From positions 558,001-622,000 of the forward strand of contig NZ_AP014723.1 in the NCBI RefSeq assembly GCF_001548035.1: a stretch of DNA of 64,000 nucleotides, in the 5' to 3' direction. The DNA is from Sulfurospirillum sp. UCH001. GTDB taxonomy: Bacteria > Campylobacterota > Campylobacteria > Campylobacterales > Sulfurospirillaceae. Below the pieces are notes generated by a model, which saw only the letters and a list, made by a program, of their open reading frames with translations, made no database searches and was not told the origin of the DNA. This document shows positions 36,555 through 46,052 of the stretch, in pieces (within the stretch, counting starts at the first letter, position 1; the number at the start of each line of letters is the position of its first letter). The position numbers and the translations under genes are program-made.

Positions 36555-36583
36555 TTGACAATTAATTTTATTTATGGTAATAA
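36555..36583 (+). promoter_or_regulatory. Candidate promoter for gltB
   Basis: TTGACA at 36555-36560 and TAATAA at 36578-36583 are separated by 17 bases, with a TG-G extension before the -10. The 239-base gap is otherwise very A/T-rich and I see no gene in it. Confidence 0.5.
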
Positions 36584-36716
36584 AGTCTTGCAAACATCGA
36601 AAAATAGTGTTTAATTGAAAAATAAGCATTATTCGTGTATCATCCCTCGCTTTTAGCTTAAAAATTTGTCAGATTTCGTCAGAATTTTGATGAAAATTCC
36701 ACAAAAGGCTTGTGAA

Positions 36717-39700
36717 ATGGATCTTATTACAGGATTTAAAGACAATTGCGGTTTTGGTTTAATCGCAAATATAAAAAACATTCCAACCCATGAAAATGTT
36801 GAAGACGCTATCACGGCATTAGAGAGAATGATGCACAGAGGCGCTATTGCTGCAGATGGCAAGAGTGGTGATGGCAGCGGACTCCTTTTCTCTATGCCAA
36901 ATGAGTTCATGAAAAAAGAGGCACATAAATTAGGAGTTGATCTTCCAAAGCAATTTGCTGTTGCTATGATTTTTTTAACAACGGATGAGCAAAAACGAAT
37001 TTTTGAAGAAACCTGTGAACAAAACGATCTTAAAGTTCTTTTGTACCGCGATGTTCCTGTAAAAACAAAAGCCCTTGGTAAATTAGCACTTGATTCGTTA
37101 CCTCAAATTGTTCAAGCGTTTGTCACATCTTCTTCTTTAGTTGCAACAAAACGTTTTGAAGCGCTTTTATACCTTACCCGTAAAATGGTAGAGAAAAAAC
37201 TGGCAAATGAATCTGATTTTTATATTGCGTCATTTTCAAGTAAAGTGATTTCGTATAAAGGTTTAGTGATGCCTACCTACATCAAAACCTTTTTCCCTGA
37301 CTTAAGCGATACTGATTTTAAAGCAACGTTTGCACTCTTTCACCAACGCTTTTCAACCAATACTCTTCCAAAATGGAAATTGGCTCAGCCATTCCGTACT
37401 TTAGCGCACAATGGTGAAATTAACTCAATTTCTGCAAATCGTTTCTATACACAAGTGAAGAGTGAGTGCATTAAAAGTGCTATCTTCTCTGACGAAGAAC
37501 TTCAAAGACTTTATCCATTAACAACTAATGATGTCAGTGATAGTGCAAGTTTGGATAATATGTTTGAATTTATGCTGATTAATGGATTTGACTTTTTTAA
37601 AGCCGTTCGATCACTTATCCCAGCTCCATGGCAAAATGCCCCACATATGGACTCAGAACTAAGAGCATTTTATGAATTTTCAAGTATCAATTTTGAGCCA
37701 TGGGATGGTCCAGCAGCGATCTCTTTAACCGATGGTCGTCATATCGCCTGTGTTTTAGATAGAAATGGTCTTCGTCCTGCAAAATACATCATCACTAAAG
37801 ATGATCGTATCATTATCTCTTCAGAGTATGGTGTTTTAGATATCGAAGAAGACAACATCATTGAGCGAGGTCGTTTACAAAGTGGTCAGATGATCGGGCT
37901 TGATCTGAAATTTGGCAAGATCATGAAAAATGATGATATTAATGATTACCTCAAAAGTTCAAACACCTATACAGAGTGGCTCAATAAAGGGCTTGTTTAC
38001 TTACAAGAGTTCGTAGACATTCCTTTTTCAAAAACAACAGACTATGTACGTGAAAATTTAGAACTTGAACAACGCTACTTCAACATCACTCAAGAAGTCA
38101 AAAATATGGTTATTGAGCCGATGATGAAAGACGGTAAAGAGGGTGTTGGCTCTATGGGCGATGACACTCCAATGGCTGCCTTTAGTAAAGTACAACGTAA
38201 TTTTAGTGATTACTTTAAACAAAAATTTGCACAAGTTACCAACCCACCAATTGACCCAATTCGTGAGAAAGTGGTAATGAGCTTAAATACCAGCTTTGGT
38301 GAAATTCGCAATATCTTGGAAGAGAACCCAGGTCATGCGGTACGCATTAAATCAATTTCACCAATTATGATGCAAGAAAAATACGAAATCTTAGACTCTT
38401 TTGGAGATCCAAGTAAACCACGTTATAAAGATGAGTATAAAAACCGTTACTTCTCGACTCTTTTTGAAGATAACTTAAAAGGTAGCCTTGAAGATCTAGC
38501 GTATGACATCGTTCAAGCAGTTAAAAATGACGGTATTCGCATTATCTTCCTCGATGACCGTGGTATGAGCGCTAAATTAAAGCCAATGCCGATGATCATG
38601 GTTATTGGTCGTGTCAACCAAGTCCTTTTAGATGAGGGTGTTCGTTCATTGACATCTATTGTTGCCATTTCAGGCGAAGCGATCGATACACACTCATGTG
38701 CATGTATGGTTGGTTTTGGTGCGAGTGCTATTTACCCATATTTACTTTATGCAACGGTTTTAGATGAATGCAAAAAGAGTGAAATGGGCTCTTATGAAAT
38801 CAAAACAAAACTAAAAAATGTAAACCATGCTTTAGGACAAGGACTTTTAAAAGTCATGTCAAAAATGGGTATCGCAACCATCGCATCGTACAGAAACTCT
38901 GCATTGTTTGACGTTTTAGGACTTGGCAAAGATATGGTACATGAATGTTTTGATGGTGCTATTTCATTGATTCCTGGACTTTCATATGAAGATGTTGAAG
39001 AGCGTCTCGTTCGTAATCATCATCATGCGTATGAGTTAAACATTACTAAAAAACTATTCCCACTTGAAATTGGTGGTTTTTACAAATACATTGATGGTCA
39101 AGAGTATCATGATTATCATCCACATGCTATTCATGCAATTCATAAAGCAACCGTTACGGGAGATAAAAAAGATTTCCATGAGTTTACAAAGCTGGTAAAT
39201 AACCGTGGCTTTAAAATGATTCGTGACTTTTTTGAACTTAAATCGGATCGTGAGCCAATAGCATTAGAAAAAGTAGAGTCAAAAGAGGCAATCTTTAAAC
39301 GTTTTGCAACGGCTGCGATGAGTCTTGGTTCTATCTCACCAGAGGCACATGAGGCACTCGGTGAAGCGATGAATAAGATCGGTGGTATGAGTAACTCAGG
39401 TGAGGGTGGTGAAGCGCCAGAGCGTCTTAAAACCAATAAAAATTCAAAAATCAAGCAGATCGCATCAGGACGTTTTGGTGTTACTCCTGAGTATTTACGC
39501 TCAGCGACAGAGATTCAAATCAAAGTAGCACAAGGTGCAAAACCAGGTGAGGGTGGACAACTTCCAGGACATAAAGTAACGCCTTTAATTGCAAGCCTTC
39601 GTTACACCATCCCAGGTGTTACGTTGATTTCACCACCACCTCATCACGATATTTATTCGATTGAGGATTTGGCACAGCTTATTTTTGATATGAAACAGAT

Positions 39701-41141
39701 CAATCCTGAAGCAATCATTACCGTTAAACTCGTATCAACTGCGGGTGTTGGAACGATTGCAGCGGGTGTGGCTAAAGCGTATGCCGATAAAATCATCATT
39801 TCTGGTGGTGACGGTGGTACAGGTGCGGCTCCATTAACTTCGATCAAATTTGCGGGCAATCCATGGGAAATTGGCTTAAGTGAAGCACACAATGCACTTA
39901 AAGCAAACCATCTTAGAGATAACGTTCATCTTCAAACCGATGGTGGACTCAAAACAGGTCTTGATGTCATTAAAGCAGCTCTTTTAGGCGCTGAGAGTTA
40001 TGCATTTGGTACACTTTCTCTAACCATCATCGGTTGTAAAGTACTTCGTGTATGTCACCTAAACCGTTGTTCTGTGGGTGTGGCAACACAAGATGAGAAA
40101 CTAAGAGAGCACTTTGTTGGAACAGTTGATAAACTCATCAACTTCTTCACCCTGTTAGCAGAAGATGTAAGAGAGATCTTAGCGCATCTTGGCTACGAGA
40201 AATTGGAAGACATCATTGGTAGAAGTGATCTACTTAGCGTCATTGATGACGAATTTGCTAAAAAATTCGATTTCTCATCGGTACTCATGAGATTAGAAGG
40301 TCCAAATACACACAATGGTAAAGCGAACGATCCATTCGATAAAAATGAGTTTGAGAAAGAGATTTTAAAAGAGATCTATAAAGTCATCGAAAACCCAGAT
40401 GAGAAAATTGTTTTACATCGAAGTATTTGCAATACAAACAGAAGTTTTGGAACACTCATTAGTGGTGAGATTGCGAAATTCTATGGTAACAAAGGCCTTA
40501 AAGATGACAGCATTGTCTTTAGACTTAATGGCGTTGCAGGTCAATCATTGGGTGCTTTCTTGGCAAATGGACTTAGCATTAATCTTAAAGGTACCGCAAA
40601 TGACTATGTTGGTAAAGGTATGAATGGCGGTAAAATCGTCATTGCTCCAAAATTCCAAGGTAGAGGCTATTCATGTGCAGGTAATACCTGTTTGTATGGT
40701 GCAACGGGTGGAAAGCTCTACATCGCAGGTAATGTAGGAGAGCGTTTCTGTGTTAGAAACTCAGGTGCTACCGCTGTTGTTGAAGGAACGGGTGACCACG
40801 CGTGTGAATATATGACAGGTGGTGTTGTTGCAATCCTTGGAAATACAGGTGTCAACTTTGGTGCAGGTATGACAGGTGGTGTTGCATTTATCTACGATGA
40901 GTCACGTGATTTTATCGATAAACTCAACCAAGAATTGGTTATTGCAGAGCGTATTGATACCGATGATATGGATGAGGCACGTCACTTCCTAAAACGCCTT
41001 TTACGAACCCATATCAATGAGACAGCAAGCTTTAAAGCGACACAAATTTTAGAGAATTTCCGCCATGCGGTAAGAGATTTTTGGATAGTGCGACCTAAAG
41101 ACATGACCAAGGTACCACTCAATCCGGAGCAAGGAGACTAA
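36717..41141 (+). CDS. gltB: Glutamate synthase large subunit
   Basis: This 1474-residue enzyme makes two glutamates from glutamine and 2-oxoglutarate. In order it has an N-terminal glutaminase domain, a central domain, the FMN/2-oxoglutarate synthase domain (SGEGGEAPERL, KPGEGGQLPGHKV, ISGGDGGTGAAP), the 3Fe-4S cluster cysteines in CKVLRVCHLNRCSVG, and a C-terminal GXGXG helix. The catalytic Cys, exposed after propeptide removal, is in DNCGFGL. With the ATG at 36717 the propeptide is ten residues (MDLITGFKDN). TTG at 36666 would make it 27. gltD follows two bases after the stop. Confidence 0.95.
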   Translation: MDLITGFKDNCGFGLIANIKNIPTHENVEDAITALERMMHRGAIAADGKSGDGSGLLFSMPNEFMKKEAHKLGVDLPKQFAVAMIFLTTDEQKRIFEETCEQNDLKVLLYRDVPVKTKALGKLALDSLPQIVQAFVTSSSLVATKRFEALLYLTRKMVEKKLANESDFYIASFSSKVISYKGLVMPTYIKTFFPDLSDTDFKATFALFHQRFSTNTLPKWKLAQPFRTLAHNGEINSISANRFYTQVKSECIKSAIFSDEELQRLYPLTTNDVSDSASLDNMFEFMLINGFDFFKAVRSLIPAPWQNAPHMDSELRAFYEFSSINFEPWDGPAAISLTDGRHIACVLDRNGLRPAKYIITKDDRIIISSEYGVLDIEEDNIIERGRLQSGQMIGLDLKFGKIMKNDDINDYLKSSNTYTEWLNKGLVYLQEFVDIPFSKTTDYVRENLELEQRYFNITQEVKNMVIEPMMKDGKEGVGSMGDDTPMAAFSKVQRNFSDYFKQKFAQVTNPPIDPIREKVVMSLNTSFGEIRNILEENPGHAVRIKSISPIMMQEKYEILDSFGDPSKPRYKDEYKNRYFSTLFEDNLKGSLEDLAYDIVQAVKNDGIRIIFLDDRGMSAKLKPMPMIMVIGRVNQVLLDEGVRSLTSIVAISGEAIDTHSCACMVGFGASAIYPYLLYATVLDECKKSEMGSYEIKTKLKNVNHALGQGLLKVMSKMGIATIASYRNSALFDVLGLGKDMVHECFDGAISLIPGLSYEDVEERLVRNHHHAYELNITKKLFPLEIGGFYKYIDGQEYHDYHPHAIHAIHKATVTGDKKDFHEFTKLVNNRGFKMIRDFFELKSDREPIALEKVESKEAIFKRFATAAMSLGSISPEAHEALGEAMNKIGGMSNSGEGGEAPERLKTNKNSKIKQIASGRFGVTPEYLRSATEIQIKVAQGAKPGEGGQLPGHKVTPLIASLRYTIPGVTLISPPPHHDIYSIEDLAQLIFDMKQINPEAIITVKLVSTAGVGTIAAGVAKAYADKIIISGGDGGTGAAPLTSIKFAGNPWEIGLSEAHNALKANHLRDNVHLQTDGGLKTGLDVIKAALLGAESYAFGTLSLTIIGCKVLRVCHLNRCSVGVATQDEKLREHFVGTVDKLINFFTLLAEDVREILAHLGYEKLEDIIGRSDLLSVIDDEFAKKFDFSSVLMRLEGPNTHNGKANDPFDKNEFEKEILKEIYKVIENPDEKIVLHRSICNTNRSFGTLISGEIAKFYGNKGLKDDSIVFRLNGVAGQSLGAFLANGLSINLKGTANDYVGKGMNGGKIVIAPKFQGRGYSCAGNTCLYGATGGKLYIAGNVGERFCVRNSGATAVVEGTGDHACEYMTGGVVAILGNTGVNFGAGMTGGVAFIYDESRDFIDKLNQELVIAERIDTDDMDEARHFLKRLLRTHINETASFKATQILENFRHAVRDFWIVRPKDMTKVPLNPEQGD

Positions 41142-41142
41142 G

Positions 41143-42525
41143 ATGCAAAATTTTGTGAATGAAGAGAGATATGAGCCAAGAAAGCGCTCAACTGGCGATA
41201 GAGTAAAAGATTTTAAAGAAATTTACGAAATTTTTAGTAAAGAAGATGCATCGTCTCAAGCGGATCGTTGTATCCAATGTGGTGATCCATTTTGCCATAG
41301 TAAATGTCCTTTGCACAACTATATTCCGTTTTGGTTAAAGGCAACGAGTGCTATGAAGAGAGAACTTGCGTTTAATCTCTCCAATGAGACCAATCCGTAT
41401 CCTGAAATCACAGGACGTATTTGTCCACAAGACCGTCTTTGTGAAGGCGATTGTACGCTCAATGACGGGCATGGTGCAATTACCATTGGTGCGATTGAAA
41501 CGTTTATCTCTGAGGAAGGCTTTAAAAAAGGGCTTAAACCGACCTTCCCTGGTATTACTACTAAGAAAAAAGTGGCGGTTATCGGAGCCGGTCCTGCGGG
41601 ACTTGCTTGTGCGACATATCTATTACGTGCAGGTATTGCGGTTAGCATGTACGATAAACAAAATAAAGCGGGTGGTCTTTTAACCTATGGAATCCCTGGC
41701 TTTAAACTGGATAAAGATGTGGTAGCGCGCCGTGTTAGATGGCTTCAAGAGGCTGGTATGGATCTTCATGTTAACACATACGTTGGTAAGGATGTCAGCT
41801 TTGATGAAATCGCACACAGTCATGATGCACTCTTTTTAAGTATTGGTGCAGAAAGCCCTCGTAAAGCAAATGTAGCAAATGAAAATGCGCAAGGTGTTTT
41901 CATGGCGATTGATTTTTTACGCTCCATTCAAAAGAAACTTTTTGGTGAGAGTTACGATAAAAAATTTGAAGTAAAAAATAAAAATGTCGTCGTTATCGGT
42001 GGTGGTGATACCGCAATGGATTGTTTAAGGACATCTATTCGTGAAGGTGCTAAAAGTGTCACCTGTCTTTACAGACGCGATAAATACAATATGCCAGGCT
42101 CTAAAAAAGAGTTTAAAAATGCGATTGAAGAGGGCGCAGAGTTTGTGTATAACGTTACTCCTAAAGAGATTTTAGTGAACTCTGAAGGTCAAGTGATTGG
42201 TATCGATATGCATAAAACGATTTTGGGTGCAAAAGATGCAAGTTGCCGTCAATGCGTTGAAATCGTCAAAGGTGGCGATTTTAGAGTTGATGCAGATGTT
42301 ATTATCTTTGCACTTGGCTTTACACCAACTGTACCGACATTCCTTGCAGAAAATGGCATTGAAGTCAATAAAAACGGTTGTATTGTTGTCAATCATGAGT
42401 ACCAAACAACAAAATTGGGCGTTTATGCAGGTGGAGATTGTAAACGAGGCTCTGATCTTGTTGTAACAGCTGCTAAAGAGGGCAAAGAAGCCGCTCTTAG
42501 CATCATTAAAAAACTGCTTGGATAA
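41143..42525 (+). CDS. gltD: Glutamate synthase small subunit
   Basis: The 460-residue FAD/NAD(P)H-binding subunit supplies electrons to GltB. The N-terminal domain binds two [4Fe-4S] clusters with Cys in CIQCGDPFCHSKCPLHN and GRICPQDRLCEGDC. An FAD site VIGAGPAGLACA and an NAD(P) site VIGGGDTAMDC follow, then the C-terminal GVYAGGDCKRG. It begins immediately after gltB with an AAGGAG site. Confidence 0.96.
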   Translation: MQNFVNEERYEPRKRSTGDRVKDFKEIYEIFSKEDASSQADRCIQCGDPFCHSKCPLHNYIPFWLKATSAMKRELAFNLSNETNPYPEITGRICPQDRLCEGDCTLNDGHGAITIGAIETFISEEGFKKGLKPTFPGITTKKKVAVIGAGPAGLACATYLLRAGIAVSMYDKQNKAGGLLTYGIPGFKLDKDVVARRVRWLQEAGMDLHVNTYVGKDVSFDEIAHSHDALFLSIGAESPRKANVANENAQGVFMAIDFLRSIQKKLFGESYDKKFEVKNKNVVVIGGGDTAMDCLRTSIREGAKSVTCLYRRDKYNMPGSKKEFKNAIEEGAEFVYNVTPKEILVNSEGQVIGIDMHKTILGAKDASCRQCVEIVKGGDFRVDADVIIFALGFTPTVPTFLAENGIEVNKNGCIVVNHEYQTTKLGVYAGGDCKRGSDLVVTAAKEGKEAALSIIKKLLG

Positions 42526-42535
42526 TGAGCCTAAC

Positions 42536-43261
42536 GTGAGCTTTATAGAAGCTGCTTTACGTGCAAACAGAGAACTCTCAGAGCTTTTGCATATCAAAGG
42601 ATTGGATGTCTCACATCATCAATCCTTTGAAGTAGGTGCTGGGGGTGATAGAAGTGCTGGAATTGATCTTGAAGCAGAACAGATTTTTATAAAACATTTG
42701 CTTCCTTTTGGTGAAATTATTTCTGAAGAGAGTGGGGTTATAGAAAATCCTTCCTCTTCAGTGCGTATCGTACTTGACCCCATCGATGGCAGCGATAATC
42801 TTCTCTCTCATCTTCCTTATTATGGGACTTCCATTGCCTATTTTGAAAATGAGATTTGCACGAAGGCGATGATTACCAATCTTGCGAATGGTGACGTTTT
42901 TATTAAAGATGAAAATGGTTTACGTCAAGGTAAAATTGGTAAAAATGAGTTCTCTTTAGTCACCAATAACTCCTTTTCAAAGGTAGGAATATTTGAGCGT
43001 TCTTACTGCTCTTATGTAGCACACGAAAAGTTACAAAGTGCTCATATTAAGTATCGATCTCCTGGAGCATTTGCCCTCTCTTTAGCCTATGCACACGATG
43101 TTTCTTTTGTCCTTTATGAGGGAGCTATGCGTTCGTATGATGTTGAGGCAGGTCTCTTTATGTGCGAGGATTTACATAGCTTTTATGAGGGGAATATTTT
43201 CCTCGTAAGCAAAGATAAGGAAATTTTTGATAAAATAAAAAGTTTATTTATAAGCAATTAG
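42536..43261 (+). CDS. Inositol monophosphatase/FBPase-superfamily phosphatase
   Basis: This protein of about 241 residues has the metal-binding signatures IISEESG and VLDPIDGSDNLL (DPIDGSxN), followed by the weaker second motif SYDVEAGLF, where WDxAA is usual. These mark an Mg-dependent sugar or nucleotide phosphatase of the IMPase/CysQ/FBPase group. The substrate (inositol phosphate, fructose bisphosphate, PAP) is not predictable. The GTG at 42536 is my preferred start; TTG at 42518 lies inside gltD. No strong ribosome site is seen, so coupling to gltD is likely. Confidence 0.78.
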   Translation: MSFIEAALRANRELSELLHIKGLDVSHHQSFEVGAGGDRSAGIDLEAEQIFIKHLLPFGEIISEESGVIENPSSSVRIVLDPIDGSDNLLSHLPYYGTSIAYFENEICTKAMITNLANGDVFIKDENGLRQGKIGKNEFSLVTNNSFSKVGIFERSYCSYVAHEKLQSAHIKYRSPGAFALSLAYAHDVSFVLYEGAMRSYDVEAGLFMCEDLHSFYEGNIFLVSKDKEIFDKIKSLFISN

Positions 43262-43284
43262 CTTTAAAAAGAGGATAAAAACCT

Positions 43285-44163
43285 ATGCGATTTGCAGAAA
43301 TTTTCTCTAAAATCCGAAAGACTCAATCTGCTCCAAGCGAAGCTCCAAGCCACTGGGTTAAGTGCAGTGCATGCCAATCTTTAATGTATTACAAAGAGAT
43401 CGAACAACGTTTCAATGTGTGTCCTAAATGTGGTTTTCATATGCGTATTTCTGCGAAACAACGCATTGAACAGCTATGCGATGAAGGAAGTTTCGTTGAA
43501 TTTGATGCTAATTTAGTGCCAATTGATCCTCTCAAATTTGTGGATAAAAAATCGTACAAAAAGCGTATTGAAGAGGCGCAAGAAAAAACGGGCAAGAACT
43601 CTTCCGTCATGTGTGGTTCATGTAGCATTGATGGTATTAAAACACAACTAGTTGTATTTGATTTTGCTTTTATGGGTGGTAGTTTAGGTTCTGTTGAAGG
43701 TGAAAAAATTGTACGTGCCATAAATAGGGCTATTGCCAACAAAGAAGGCGTCATTATCGTGAGTGCCAGCGGTGGCGCTAGAATGCAAGAGAGTACATTC
43801 TCACTACTTCAAATGTCAAAAACATCTGCAGCGCTTAGTAAGCTTGCCGATGCTAAGTTACCTTACATTTCTATCTTAACTGATCCAACCATGGGTGGAG
43901 TTAGTGCATCATTTGCCTTTTTGGGCGATATTATTATGGCTGAACCTGGTGCTCTTGTAGGATTTGCAGGACAAAGGGTTATCAAACAGACCATAGGTGC
44001 CGATTTACCAGAAGGCTTCCAAAAAGCAGAGTTCTTGTTAGATCATGGTTTGATTGATATGATTGTGACACGTACTGATATGAAAAAAGTCGTTGCCGAT
44101 TTATTGAGACTTTTGGGCGAGAATTGTAAAAAAGATGACTTTGAGTTAAGACTCAAAGCATGA
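43285..44163 (+). CDS. accD: Acetyl-CoA carboxylase carboxyltransferase subunit beta
   Basis: The 292-residue product has the zinc ribbon C-x2-C...C-x2-C (KCSACQS and VCPKCGF) and the crotonase-like core with IIVSASGGARMQES and PTMGGVSASFAF. It transfers CO2 from biotin to acetyl-CoA to make malonyl-CoA, the substrate of FabD. It overlaps rlmH by 4 bases. Confidence 0.97.
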   Translation: MRFAEIFSKIRKTQSAPSEAPSHWVKCSACQSLMYYKEIEQRFNVCPKCGFHMRISAKQRIEQLCDEGSFVEFDANLVPIDPLKFVDKKSYKKRIEEAQEKTGKNSSVMCGSCSIDGIKTQLVVFDFAFMGGSLGSVEGEKIVRAINRAIANKEGVIIVSASGGARMQESTFSLLQMSKTSAALSKLADAKLPYISILTDPTMGGVSASFAFLGDIIMAEPGALVGFAGQRVIKQTIGADLPEGFQKAEFLLDHGLIDMIVTRTDMKKVVADLLRLLGENCKKDDFELRLKA

Positions 44164-44615
44164 ATGTAAAGGTCTTTACGATCGAAAAGAGTAGCGATAA
44201 GTCACTTGAGGCTATCGCAGGCGAATACACCAAAATGATCTCTCGCTTTGCAAAAGTTGAAGAGATCAAGATCTTTAATAAACAGATTGCCTCAGCACAA
44301 ATGATTGGTGAGAAAGAGGCACGTGCTTCTTACACAAAAGCATACGAACCTTATCTAAAAGGCTACAATGTTGCCTTAGATGTGGAGGGTGAACAGTTAA
44401 GCAGTGAACAATTTAGCGCACTTTTTGATCAAGATGTGAGTATTAATTTTTTCATTGGCGGTGCTTTTGGGTTTGATGAGGTCTTTTTAGGTAAAACTCA
44501 AAAGATTATAAGTTTAAGTAGATTAACATATGCGCACAAAATCGCTAAGGTGGTTTTATTTGAGCAGATTTATCGGGGATTGTGTATAAAAAACAACCAT
44601 CCCTATCATAAATAG
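44160..44615 (+). CDS. rlmH: 23S rRNA (pseudouridine1915-N3)-methyltransferase RlmH
   Basis: This 151-residue SPOUT methyltransferase has FFIGGAFGFDE and the C-terminal knot segment SLSRLTYAHKIAKVVLFEQ, followed by YRGLCIKNNHPYHK, diagnostic of RlmH. It modifies helix 69 on the assembled 70S ribosome. It starts inside the accD stop. Confidence 0.96.
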   Translation: MNVKVFTIEKSSDKSLEAIAGEYTKMISRFAKVEEIKIFNKQIASAQMIGEKEARASYTKAYEPYLKGYNVALDVEGEQLSSEQFSALFDQDVSINFFIGGAFGFDEVFLGKTQKIISLSRLTYAHKIAKVVLFEQIYRGLCIKNNHPYHK

Positions 44616-44620
44616 TTGAT

Positions 44621-44626
44621 TATAAT
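44621..44626 (+). promoter_or_regulatory. Putative -10 element for the dksA-family gene
   Basis: A perfect TATAAT (context GTTGATTATAATGCAGG) lies 43 bases before the gene start, in the short gap after rlmH. Confidence 0.5.
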
Positions 44627-44668
44627 GCAGGGCAATTTTAGGTCAATTTTTTGTAAAGGAAACAAAGG

Positions 44669-45028
44669 ATGAGAGAGCACGAATTAAAGCATTTTGAGGA
44701 CATTCTCAAAGAGAGAAGAGTTCAAATCAAAAAAAATATCGAAGACTCAATGCGAGAGATCGAAGACCTCAAAGATACCGATGTTGGCGATGAAGCAGAT
44801 CATGCTTCAGTAAGTACTGATCGTATGATTGAACAAGCAATTAGTGCACAGCAGATGAAAGAGCTTAATGAAATTGAGTTTGCTATCAATAAGATTAGAA
44901 ATGGTAGTTATGGTATCTGTGAAATGTGTGAAGAAGAGATAGGCTTTCAACGCCTTAAAGTAAAGCCACATGCAAGATATTGTATTGTGTGCCGTGAGAT
45001 TATTGAAAAATCAGCAAAAAATAAGTAG
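44669..45028 (+). CDS. dksA: DksA/TraR-family C4 zinc-finger protein
   Basis: This 119-residue protein has a coiled coil at about 5-75. DTDVGDEADHAS gives the acidic DxxDxA-type tip that enters the RNA-polymerase secondary channel. The C-terminal zinc finger has C-x2-C (ICEMCEEEIGF) and C-x2-C (RYCIVC). DksA adjusts transcription with ppGpp. AAAGGA lies upstream of the ATG. Classical DksA is about 150 residues, so this is a short version typical of Campylobacterota. Confidence 0.92.
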   Translation: MREHELKHFEDILKERRVQIKKNIEDSMREIEDLKDTDVGDEADHASVSTDRMIEQAISAQQMKELNEIEFAINKIRNGSYGICEMCEEEIGFQRLKVKPHARYCIVCREIIEKSAKNK

Positions 45029-45041
45029 GTAGGACAACCAA

Positions 45042-46052
45042 ATGGGAATCAAACGTTATATCATTGTAACATTAATCTATATGTTAGCCATTGGACTGTA
45101 TGTCTATAGTTTTAATGGTGAGAGTTTTACACTTGAATTGTTTGGTCTCTCATTGACCCTTCCTGTAGCATTTTGGATGGTTGTTCCAGTCTTATTATTG
45201 GCTATTGCTTCTATCGGACATTTGGTGTTTTATAACTTCAAAGATTTTTTATACAAAAGAGCTTTGAAAAAAGATATTGAACAGTTTCAAGAAGCGGCTA
45301 AAAGTCGTATTTTAGGTGAAGATGTTACTACGACTTATAAAACAGATGGTTTTAAATTTGCAGGTAAAGTGCTTCAAAGTATGCGCTTTGATACGACGTT
45401 ACCCGCATCTTTTATTGAAGAAGATGTTGCCAATGCATGTGCTGTTGCTATTAGCGTTGCAAATGGAAACTATGAAGATCTCAAAAAATACAAGTTATCC
45501 AAAACAAATCCTCTAGTGATTCAAAATAGTATTAATCGCCTCAAGATTGAGCCTCGTTTTGCGCTTGAAGTGCTTAAAAACTGCAAAGAGCTTAACAGTG
45601 AATTGTGCCTCAAAGCGTATGATGCACTTCTTGATTTTGCAAGTTTCAATGAAATTAAACGCTATGACTTCCCACAAGATAAACGTACGTTCCGCCGTAT
45701 GATGGAGCGTTATTTAGACGCTGATGATAGTTTTGATATGGATATTAAATCCATCGAAGATATGTTAGAGCAATTTAATGCAGACCGTGCAGATTATCTT
45801 GAGCTGGCACGAGAAATTAAAATTAAACTTAGCCCAGATGCGCTTATTGCCCTTTTTGAAAAGTTATACAACTCAAAAGGCAATGTTGCAGCTGACGCAT
45901 ACTTATATGTACTGTATGATTTACAAATGATTGATAAAATTCGTGAACTTTTACTCAACTCAGATCCTGAGGATTTTGTGAAGTTTAAAACGATTATGTT
46001 CCTTAGAGATCATGGTAAAAGTATCGACATTGACAAATTTTTGCGTTTATGA
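45042..46052 (+). CDS. Conserved membrane-anchored hypothetical protein
   Basis: This 336-residue protein has two N-terminal membrane helices (about 7-25 and 43-66). A cytoplasmic alpha-helical region of about 250 residues follows without a recognisable motif. It includes repeated helix-turn units, so a scaffold role is possible. It sits 13 bases after the dksA-family gene and overlaps dusB by 4 bases. As I remember it, C. jejuni has a membrane protein gene at the same place. No function can be assigned. Confidence 0.75.
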   Translation: MGIKRYIIVTLIYMLAIGLYVYSFNGESFTLELFGLSLTLPVAFWMVVPVLLLAIASIGHLVFYNFKDFLYKRALKKDIEQFQEAAKSRILGEDVTTTYKTDGFKFAGKVLQSMRFDTTLPASFIEEDVANACAVAISVANGNYEDLKKYKLSKTNPLVIQNSINRLKIEPRFALEVLKNCKELNSELCLKAYDALLDFASFNEIKRYDFPQDKRTFRRMMERYLDADDSFDMDIKSIEDMLEQFNADRADYLELAREIKIKLSPDALIALFEKLYNSKGNVAADAYLYVLYDLQMIDKIRELLLNSDPEDFVKFKTIMFLRDHGKSIDIDKFLRL

